Assembly (NCBI GenBank): GCA_902773265.1
Contig: CACYDZ010000279.1
Span: 1-6,570, forward strand
Source: an uncultured Ruminococcus sp.
GTDB lineage: Bacteria > Bacillota > Clostridia > Oscillospirales > Acutalibacteraceae
Length of the DNA stretch: 6,570 nucleotides
Direction: 5' to 3'
Below are positions 1-5,247 of the stretch, in pieces. The translations under genes were made by a program, and so were the position numbers. The notes beneath the pieces were generated by a model. It made no database searches and was not told the origin of the DNA. It saw only the letters and a list, made by a program, of their open reading frames with translations. How positions within the stretch are numbered: position 1 is the first letter of the stretch; the number at the start of each line of letters is the position of its first letter.

Positions 1-133
1 AATTAATCTCTTATAAACAACTCTGTATTTTGATAGCAAGACTATAAGTATAAAGATGTATTAAAATTCTATAATATATATAATAAAAAATGTCAGGTAA
101 TTTGTTTATAGCACTATTTATCGAACTCGCATT
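1..133 (+). mobile_element. Right-hand end of an insertion sequence (probably IS982-like)
   Basis: Bases 49-133 match the right end of the miniature element at 3570-3654 over 85 positions with 7 differences and no gaps, and both end in the same terminal repeat (ATCGAACTCGCATT at 120-133). Upstream, bases 3-47 read as 14 codons followed by TAA, ending in the residues YKQLCILIARL; this could be the C-terminus of the transposase, because similarity to the miniature element starts just after this stop. I infer that an IS copy lies to the left of the window and that its right end is seen here. The family name rests only on the N-terminal remnant in the second copy. Confidence 0.65.
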
Positions 134-164
134 TCTTTAATTTCAAATTTTCTATTGACTTTTC

Positions 165-222
165 TTAGCCGGACTTATGGTGGTTTCCAAAAGCGGAGCC
201 TTTAAGCGAGATTTTTAAGGGT
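165..222 (+). repeat. Intergenic repeat block, copy A
   Basis: Four short blocks occur here in the same order as at 5183-5238: TTAGCCG (165), TGGTTTC (181), GCGGAGC (193) and TTAAGGGT (215). The distance between the first two blocks is 16 bases in both copies; later distances differ by a few bases. The sequence between blocks is diverged. The segment lies between the IS end and the operon promoter and has no credible reading frame. It is either a family of dispersed intergenic repeats or a remnant of an older element; its function is unknown. Confidence 0.45.
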
Positions 223-239
223 TAGAAACACAGACTTTG

Positions 240-268
240 ACATATTTTCAAAAGAAGATGAATATAGT
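240..268 (+). promoter_or_regulatory. Candidate sigma-E promoter of the sipL-spoIVA operon
   Basis: ACATATT at 240-246 fits the sigma-E -35 consensus KMATATT at six of seven places. After a 14-base spacer, AATATAGT at 261-268 matches the -10 consensus CATACAMT at five of eight. Spacing and position (start about 40 bases before the ribosome binding site) are right, and spoIVA and sipL are known sigma-E genes in Bacillus subtilis and C. difficile. A sigma-A-like TTGACA at 237-242 overlaps the -35 box, with AATATA 18 bases downstream as a possible -10, so a vegetative promoter cannot be excluded by eye. Confidence 0.45.
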
Positions 269-297
269 GGAGGTGTAAACCAAAAAGACTGTCTTTG

Positions 298-305
298 AAA
301 AGGAG
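298..305 (+). promoter_or_regulatory. Ribosome binding site deciding the sipL-like start
   Basis: AAAAGGAG lies 10 bases before the ATG at 316. The longer frame would open with TTG at 295, but this Shine-Dalgarno would then lie inside the gene. The other purine run, GGAGGTG at 269-275, is 19 bases from that TTG, which is too far. The ATG at 316 is therefore preferred. Confidence 0.8.
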
Positions 306-315
306 CGATAAGCGA

Positions 316-1851
316 ATGAATTACAGTTTGTCCAAAAAAGCAGTTTCGGTCAAGGAAACCGTCTTTACAGGAAGTTCAGAACAACCCATAGACCTCGACC
401 TTACTTTACCTGACTATTGTCCCGATATGATGAAAATACTCAAATGTCGGGTAAGTCCGAAAATTCTTACCAAAAGCATTTCCGCTGACCGTCTGGAAAT
501 TGAGGGCAGTGCCGAACTGAAAATTTTCTATGTTGATGCCATACGGAAATCCTTACGGTGCAGTGACCATAATATTCCGTTTTCAGCATCTTTCAATATG
601 AAACAAAATCCACAGAACGGTATTGTTTTTGCCAAAGTCCGTACAGAATATATCAACTGTCGTGCATTAAGCCCCAGACGACTGGACATTCACGGAGCAT
701 TTTCAGTAAATGCAGAAGTGATTTGCAAGTCTGAGACAGAATTTCCGTGTGATATCGACAACCATACCGTACAAATAAAAAAATCTCATGCCCAATTATC
801 TGTACTGGAAGGAATGGCACAACAACAGTTCAATTTATCAGAAAGTGTCAGCCTTAGTACAAACAACGGCAATATTGAAACCGTTCTGAAAAGTGACGCT
901 ACAGTTATTAAAGGAGAATGTAAAGCTATCAGCAACAAAGTCATCGTCAAAGGAGATGTCAATGTCCGTGTATTATATCTGGCGGATATCAACACAGGAC
1001 AAACAGGAATTTTTGACTATACCTTACCATTCAGTGAAATTCTAGATGCTGACGGTGTTGACGAAAATTGCCTTTGTCTGACGGATATCGAACTTGTTAA
1101 TCATACGGTGAATATCAAAAACGATTATTCCGAAAATGGTACTGTGGCAGATTTTGAAGTAAAGTTATCGGTTACGGCAATGGGATATAGCAGTGCTGAA
1201 ATTACTTATATTGATGATGCCTACTCTACGGAATATGAACTCAATCTGTTGTATCACCAGATGACGCTTTCCGAAATGCAAAAATCTTATGCTGAAAGCT
1301 GTATGACCAAATCTACTGTGGAAATCGGAACAGGCAGTATCCAAAGTATAACGGATATTTGGTGTGAACAATGTCAAACTTCTGTGGTAAGTGAGGACGG
1401 CAATTTTATGGTCAAAGGTAAACTGCATATGTGTGTACTGGCTCTGGATAACGACAATATGCCCTTTTACTCCGAAAGAGTGATTGATTTTACCTATCCG
1501 TTAAGCAAAATTTCTGAAAACAATCAGGTTGAGGTTGCTGCCACTGTACAATCCATAAGCTATCGTATCAACGGTGCAAATTCTTTGGACTTCCGCATAG
1601 AAACCAAACTTTCCGTTACTGTTACCAATACAAAAACTATCCGTTATATTACTTCTCTTACTCCCGATACCGATAAGCTCAGAGTAAAAGACAATCCCTC
1701 TGCACTCACGCTTTATTACACTGCTGAGGGGGAAAGTGTATGGGAAATTGCCAGACATTATGGCGTTGACTGTCAGCAGGTAATGGAAGAAAATGAACTT
1801 ACCGAAGATACTATTCCTAATACGATGATGTTATTTATTCCCAGCGTGTGA
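316..1851 (+). CDS. sipL: SipL-like spore coat morphogenesis protein (DUF3794 repeats + C-terminal LysM)
   Basis: This 511-residue protein matches the layout of SipL, the SpoIVA-interacting protein of C. difficile, which helps place SpoIVA and the coat on the forespore in the mother cell. The N-terminal part carries the DUF3794 signature IDLDLTLPDYCPDMMKIL (residues 25-42). Related beta-rich DUF3794-type segments follow at about 165-300 and 310-440. Residues about 465-511 form a LysM domain (YYTAEGESVWEIARHYGV, then a hydrophobic LFIP end), which in C. difficile SipL is the part that binds SpoIVA. No signal peptide or membrane segment is visible, as expected for a mother-cell cytosolic protein. 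The stop codon lies 10 bases before the spoIVA ATG, so the two genes are probably co-transcribed. Other DUF3794/LysM coat proteins exist, so the exact orthology is inferred from architecture and neighbour. Confidence 0.85.
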   Translation: MNYSLSKKAVSVKETVFTGSSEQPIDLDLTLPDYCPDMMKILKCRVSPKILTKSISADRLEIEGSAELKIFYVDAIRKSLRCSDHNIPFSASFNMKQNPQNGIVFAKVRTEYINCRALSPRRLDIHGAFSVNAEVICKSETEFPCDIDNHTVQIKKSHAQLSVLEGMAQQQFNLSESVSLSTNNGNIETVLKSDATVIKGECKAISNKVIVKGDVNVRVLYLADINTGQTGIFDYTLPFSEILDADGVDENCLCLTDIELVNHTVNIKNDYSENGTVADFEVKLSVTAMGYSSAEITYIDDAYSTEYELNLLYHQMTLSEMQKSYAESCMTKSTVEIGTGSIQSITDIWCEQCQTSVVSEDGNFMVKGKLHMCVLALDNDNMPFYSERVIDFTYPLSKISENNQVEVAATVQSISYRINGANSLDFRIETKLSVTVTNTKTIRYITSLTPDTDKLRVKDNPSALTLYYTAEGESVWEIARHYGVDCQQVMEENELTEDTIPNTMMLFIPSV

Positions 1852-1855
1852 GGTG
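1850..1855 (+). promoter_or_regulatory. Ribosome binding site of spoIVA overlapping the sipL stop
   Basis: GAGGTG overlaps the TGA stop of the upstream gene (1849-1851) and lies 6 bases before the ATG at 1862. The alternative GTG at 1853 is part of this site, so it is unlikely to be the start. The overlap suggests translational coupling of the two coat proteins. Confidence 0.75.
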
Positions 1856-1861
1856 AAAAAA

Positions 1862-3340
1862 ATGGCGGAAACAAACATTTATCAGGATATCGCTCAAAGA
1901 ACAAACGGCGATATTTATATTGGTGTAGTAGGTCCTGTACGGACAGGAAAATCTACTTTTATCAAAAAATTCATGGACAGTATTGTTATTCCGAATATCA
2001 AAAATGAAAACAGCAAAGAAAGAGCTGTAGATGAACTGCCACAGTCCGCAGGTGGAAGGACAATCATGACCACTGAACCCAAATTTATTCCCGAAAATGC
2101 GGTAGAAATTACACTTGACGGTAATGCCCAACTGAAAGTCCGTGCAATAGACTGTGTAGGCTATATCGTTCCCAGTGCGATTGGCTATATTGAGGACGAA
2201 CAGCCACGCATGGTAAAGACGCCATGGTTTGAAGAAGAAATCCCGTTCAATATGGCGGCCGAAATCGGTACAAAAAAAGTGATTACCGACCACTCTACCA
2301 TAGGACTTGTTGTCACAACAGACGGCAGTATCAGTGATATCCCCAGAGAAGAATATGCCGAAGCTGAAGAACGGGTCATTAACGAACTGAAAGCTATCAA
2401 CAAACCTTTTATCGTCTTACTCAACAGTATTTATCCGCAGTCGGACGAAACAACTGCTCTTGCAAGAAGTATCGGCAATAAATATGATGTTCCTGTTGTG
2501 GCGGTCAACTGTATCGAACTCGATGAGGGACAAATTAAAAATATTCTGGCTCAAATTCTTTTTGAATTTCCCATAAAGGAAATCAAAGTGGATATGCCAA
2601 AATGGATAACCAATCTGGAAAAAAATCATTGGTTGAAAAACTCTGTTTACAGTGCCATCGCCGAACCGTCAAAAAATATCCGTAAAATTCGGGAAATTCA
2701 GTCTGTAACTAATTCCGCTAAAGAATGTGAAAATATTGAAAATGTGGTTATTACCAATATTAATCTCGGAAACGGTACGGCTAAAATCAATATCCGTCTT
2801 AATGGAAATCTGTTTTATCAGGTTCTGGGAGAAAAAACAGGATTGCGTATCAATGATGAGGGCGATATGCTCAACTGTGTGATGGAACTGGCAAAGATGA
2901 AAAGTGAGTTTGATAAAATCCGTAAAGCCTATGATGATGTCAATGAAAAAGGTTACGGAATTGTTATGCCCACTATGGAAGAACTTTCTTTGGAAGAACC
3001 TGAAATCATTAAACAAGGCGGTAAGTACGGTATTCGTCTGAAAGCATCTGCACCGTCTATTCACATGATGAAAACAACTATCAATACAGAAGTAACGCCC
3101 ATTGTCGGTTCTGAACAACAGTCAGAAGAACTGGTTTCCTATCTGCTTAAGGAATTTGAAGAAAATCCTATTCAGATTTGGGAAACGAATATTTTCGGAA
3201 AATCTCTCCATGAACTTGTCAATGAGGGGCTTCATAACAAACTCAACCGTATGCCTGAAGATGCCCGCAAAAAGATGAAAGAAACAATAGAACGCATTAT
3301 CAATGAAGGTTGCAACGGATTAATCTGTATCATTTTATAA
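1862..3340 (+). CDS. spoIVA: Stage IV sporulation protein A, spore coat ATPase SpoIVA
   Basis: SpoIVA is a TRAFAC-class, GTPase-like protein that hydrolyses ATP to polymerise irreversibly on the mother-cell side of the outer forespore membrane, making the base layer of the coat; it is also needed for cortex assembly. The ATG start at 1862 gives 492 residues, the length I recall for B. subtilis SpoIVA, and residue numbers coincide. Visible are Walker A GPVRTGKST (residues 24-32, catalytic Lys30), the IMTTEPKF segment with Thr70 and Thr71, and Walker B IDCVGY with Asp97. Other family blocks include DELPQSAGGRTI, PRMVKTPWFEEEIPF, HSTIGLVVTTDGS, EAEERVINELK and GIRLKASAPSIHM. The C-terminus ends ERIINEGCNGLICIIL, the membrane-anchoring region in B. 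subtilis. No frameshift or missing key residue is seen. It is the second gene of an operon with its partner SipL and is followed by a strong terminator. Confidence 0.98.
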   Translation: MAETNIYQDIAQRTNGDIYIGVVGPVRTGKSTFIKKFMDSIVIPNIKNENSKERAVDELPQSAGGRTIMTTEPKFIPENAVEITLDGNAQLKVRAIDCVGYIVPSAIGYIEDEQPRMVKTPWFEEEIPFNMAAEIGTKKVITDHSTIGLVVTTDGSISDIPREEYAEAEERVINELKAINKPFIVLLNSIYPQSDETTALARSIGNKYDVPVVAVNCIELDEGQIKNILAQILFEFPIKEIKVDMPKWITNLEKNHWLKNSVYSAIAEPSKNIRKIREIQSVTNSAKECENIENVVITNINLGNGTAKINIRLNGNLFYQVLGEKTGLRINDEGDMLNCVMELAKMKSEFDKIRKAYDDVNEKGYGIVMPTMEELSLEEPEIIKQGGKYGIRLKASAPSIHMMKTTINTEVTPIVGSEQQSEELVSYLLKEFEENPIQIWETNIFGKSLHELVNEGLHNKLNRMPEDARKKMKETIERIINEGCNGLICIIL

Positions 3341-3364
3341 TGGAGTGTGTTCCAGTAAAAGAAG

Positions 3365-3413
3365 AAAAATTTCTTTTCAGACCTTAAAGGTCTGAAAGGA
3401 AATTTTTTTCTTT
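3365..3413 (+). terminator. Rho-independent terminator of the sipL-spoIVA operon
   Basis: A 19-base arm, AAATTTCTTTTCAGACCTT (3367-3385), pairs with AAGGTCTGAAAGGAAATTT (3387-3405) with one G-T wobble and a very small loop, followed by TTTTTCTTT. It starts 27 bases after the spoIVA stop. The T-run directly meets the left end of the miniature element at 3414. Confidence 0.93.
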
Positions 3414-3450
3414 AATGCGAGTTCGATGAAAAAAGAAAAATAAAAAAGAT

Positions 3451-3513
3451 AATCTGTCCGGGAGATGGCATAATGAGAGCAGAAAAAAACACTTCACCAG
3501 GAAAGGACAGATT
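3451..3513 (+). promoter_or_regulatory. Stem-loop covering the transposase ribosome binding site
   Basis: AATCTGTCC (3451-3459) pairs perfectly with GGACAGATT (3505-3513). The right arm includes part of the purine-rich GGAAAGGA that would serve as Shine-Dalgarno for the GTG at 3519. In RNA reading in from outside the element the site would be paired, a way several IS families avoid accidental transposase synthesis. This role is inferred from the pairing only. Confidence 0.4.
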
Positions 3514-3518
3514 TTCAA

Positions 3519-3617
3519 GTGAAAGAACTAATAGCCATATTTTGTGATACGGATGATTTTTGTAAGGAATATAAAGATATATTAAAATTCTATAATATAT
3601 ATAATAAAAAATGTTAA
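3519..3617 (+). pseudogene. Transposase N-terminal remnant, probably IS982 family
   Basis: GTG at 3519 lies about 9 bases after AAAGGA and opens 32 codons beginning MKELIAIFCDTDDFCKEY, then running into the right-end noncoding sequence (residues KDILKFYNIYNKKC) and a TAA. The start, with the pattern of acidic and aromatic residues around DDFCKE, is like the N-terminus of transposases annotated as IS982 family in Clostridia and Bacteroides. I recall this pattern but could not compare it here. The catalytic domain is wholly missing, so it is a non-functional relic. Confidence 0.55.
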
Positions 3618-3654
3618 GTAATTTATTTATAGCAATATTTATCGAACTTGCGTT

Positions 3655-3699
3655 AAATAAAAATGTGGCTGCTGTTGAGAATGAACAGCAGCCACATTT
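3655..3699 (-). terminator. Perfect 16-bp hairpin, terminator on the minus strand
   Basis: AAATGTGGCTGCTGTT (3661-3676) and AACAGCAGCCACATTT (3684-3699) pair perfectly around a 7-base loop. Read on the minus strand the stem is followed by TTATTT, making a T-rich tail that reaches the right end of the miniature element. On the + strand only TTT then GGG follows, so minus-strand termination is more likely. No minus-strand gene lies just upstream of it; the nearest ends at 5248. It may be left over from a lost gene, or may stop antisense reading toward spoIVA. Confidence 0.6.
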
Positions 3700-3921
3700 G
3701 GGAGATGAGGAAAAATCTATATTTATACACTACGATAATATTTTATCAAATTGTTTATCAATAAACAATGTGTATTTAAAATTATTTTTTATCAAAAATT
3801 CGTCAGATTATGAGATATAAGAACGAAATTAAGAGAGTGTATTTCCAAACATGAACAAAGAATAGAAAGTTTACTATTCATAGAAATCTGAAATATAAAA
3901 AATTTTTGTGACTAAAATGTG

Positions 3922-3975
3922 ATATATCAAAATATGTTTTTTTTATAGCTAAAAAATGTAAAAATTTGATATATG
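3922..3975. repeat. Long imperfect AT palindrome
   Basis: The outer arms ATATATCAAA (3922-3931) and TTTGATATAT (3966-3975) are perfect inverted copies. The interior also folds back, with T-rich and A-rich arms around TAGCTA, so about 54 bases form a near-palindrome. It lies in the gene-free stretch upstream of the orphan gene at 4065. The DNA here is so AT-rich that chance pairing is a real alternative. It could be an operator or hairpin; no function can be shown. Confidence 0.3.
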
Positions 3976-3994
3976 TATGCGATATAAAGGGTAT

Positions 3995-4049
3995 TGAAAA
4001 AACTTTACTTTTTGAGTAAAATACAAAATATATCATTTTTCTGAGTAAA
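3995..4049 (+). promoter_or_regulatory. Possible promoter/operator region of the orphan gene
   Basis: TTGAAA at 3995-4000 resembles a sigma-A -35 box. No good -10 exists: TAAATA at 4018-4023 has the ideal 17-base spacing but matches poorly, and TACAAA at 4022-4027 matches better but at 21 bases. Within this stretch TTTACT (4005-4010) and AGTAAA (4016-4021) form a 6-bp inverted repeat, and AGTAAA recurs at 4044-4049 directly before GGAG. The repeated half-site could be a repressor site, but this is weak. Confidence 0.25.
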
Positions 4050-4064
4050 GGAGAAATTCAAGGA

Positions 4065-5138
4065 ATGGGTCTGTTTAGAAATATTAATCAAAATCTTTTT
4101 GAAATGTATTGTAGTAATAATATGTCGCTTGGTAATCAGTATGATTATTACATAGCGATGTACGGCTGGACAAAAGAGATTGAAACGAATTTAAGAATAA
4201 GAAAAGCAGAAGCACCCAATTATCATCGTACTGCCTATCAGTGGATGAGTAAGAATATAGCGGTATCTATATTTGGGACACTGCTCAAACCAAGTAATCT
4301 GGATTCATTTCCGGAGGTAATCTACAATTTATGTTATGAACATCTGAAGGCGGTTTTGAAAGTGTATCATGATGAAAAACTGGAAAAATTAGTGGAGGAT
4401 ATGATTTACCGTTCGGAAACTCACATGAGATATACATTTTCATGGGATACAGAACAAAAACAGGCACTGGAAAATATTTACCATAATACAGATGTTATCA
4501 AAACAATCGCCACATTGCTTATTTTGGCACAAACAGAGAGGATTATTTATCCGACAAGAAAATATAATATCAAGAGAGATTTTGACTATGTGAGGGTATA
4601 TGATAAGGGTGTAATTGAAGAGAATTTTGATGTTTTGCTGAATGGTTCAGAAGAAATCAATATGTTACAGATTTCATGTCCGTCACTGATAGAAGAGTAT
4701 ACCGATTTTTTCAAACAGACCAACAAGAAAGCATTGATGAATGCTTTGCTATCGGAAAAGAAACCAAAACTGAACATGGTATTTCTTGACCCTGAGAGTG
4801 ATTATGCTTTAGAACTGATGAAAACATTCATGTATGGCAACAGTTTTGCCAACGATAAAAAGGTAATTTACGATAGTATTAATTTGGCTTTGAAACTGAA
4901 AGCAGAATTTCCGGGTCAGGTATGTGTTAAGACAGTTTCTGTGCCGATATCTTATAGTATTCTGCAAGCGAAGAAGTCGGAAACATCTTATCTGAAGATA
5001 GATATTTACAATATTGTGTCGTCTGCAAGTGAGAGATGTTCTATTTTATTTGACAATAAAGAGAATAAGGAATTTTACGATATGTATGCACAGGGATTTA
5101 ACCGAATTTTTTATCATCCATTAACTAAGGTATTATAA
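4065..5138 (+). CDS. Protein of unknown function, 357 residues, possible degenerate PLD-like C-terminal domain
   Basis: I do not recognise this gene. The start is ATG with AAAGGAG 11 bases upstream (4047-4053). There is no signal peptide or membrane helix. Residues 1-190 are mixed, mostly helical-looking sequence rich in Tyr, with no named motif (YHRTAYQWMSKN near 53-64, MRYTFSWDTEQKQALENIYH near 121-140). Residues about 195-350 have a pattern I associate with phospholipase-D-like sensor/effector domains at the C-terminus of regulatory or signalling proteins: LQISCPSL, a buried strand LNMVFLDPESDYALEL (236-251), VKTVSVPISYSI (288-299), then SYLKIDIYNI and FYDMYAQGFNRIF near the end. No HxK(x)4D catalytic motif is present, so a nuclease or lipase activity is not supported. 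It stands alone in its direction, after a mobile-element scar and AT-rich DNA, and converges on the DHHW gene, which suggests an accessory gene. Confidence 0.85.
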   Translation: MGLFRNINQNLFEMYCSNNMSLGNQYDYYIAMYGWTKEIETNLRIRKAEAPNYHRTAYQWMSKNIAVSIFGTLLKPSNLDSFPEVIYNLCYEHLKAVLKVYHDEKLEKLVEDMIYRSETHMRYTFSWDTEQKQALENIYHNTDVIKTIATLLILAQTERIIYPTRKYNIKRDFDYVRVYDKGVIEENFDVLLNGSEEINMLQISCPSLIEEYTDFFKQTNKKALMNALLSEKKPKLNMVFLDPESDYALELMKTFMYGNSFANDKKVIYDSINLALKLKAEFPGQVCVKTVSVPISYSILQAKKSETSYLKIDIYNIVSSASERCSILFDNKENKEFYDMYAQGFNRIFYHPLTKVL

Positions 5139-5159
5139 GTTTAGTGTGTAAGCCAACCT

Positions 5160-5238
5160 TTAGCTGAAAAATCCGAACGAAGTTAGCCGAAAAAGTTTTG
5201 GTTTCACTCTTAGGCGGAGCTTTTGAGTTGTTAAGGGT
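5160..5238. repeat. Intergenic repeat block, copy B, with a short internal direct repeat
   Basis: The blocks TTAGCCG (5183), TGGTTTC (5199), GCGGAGC (5214) and TTAAGGGT (5231) repeat those at 165-222 in the same order. In addition TTAGCTGAAAAA (5160-5171) and TTAGCCGAAAAA (5183-5194) form a direct repeat with one mismatch and a 23-base period. The block fills the 109-base gap between two convergent genes. No convincing rho-independent terminator with a T-tail was found for either gene, so the repeat might serve this purpose, but nothing shows that it does. Confidence 0.45.
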
Positions 5239-5247
5239 ATCAGCCCT

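Larger units (their letters stand above)
3414..3654 (+). mobile_element. Miniature, internally deleted IS derivative (MITE-like), 241 bp
   Basis: The ends are 14-bp inverted repeats, AATGCGAGTTCGAT (3414-3427) and ATCGAACTTGCGTT (3641-3654), with two mismatches. The right 85 bases match the IS end at 49-133. The left part keeps an untranslated leader, a ribosome binding site and the first codons of a transposase; the rest of the gene is gone. Comparison with the other copy puts the deletion between about codon 17 of the transposase and a point just past its stop. Without a transposase it could move only if a related full-length IS acts in trans. No clear target duplication could be read: the flanks are TTTCTTT on the left and AAATAAA on the right. 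Confidence 0.8.

Noticed and set aside
295..315. Upstream TTG start for the sipL-like gene
   Set aside because: It would place the AAAAGGAG site inside the coding sequence and has no ribosome binding site of its own; the ATG at 316 is properly spaced.
1853..1861. GTG start for spoIVA
   Set aside because: This GTG is part of the Shine-Dalgarno itself; the ATG at 1862 gives the family length and residue numbering.
3611..3820. 69-codon + strand open frame
   Set aside because: It starts inside the right end of the miniature element, runs through its inverted repeat and through both arms of the 16-bp hairpin, and has no good ribosome binding site.
4065..5138. Active phospholipase D or nuclease
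   Set aside because: No HxK(x)4D motif is present; only a vague fold-level resemblance was noted.
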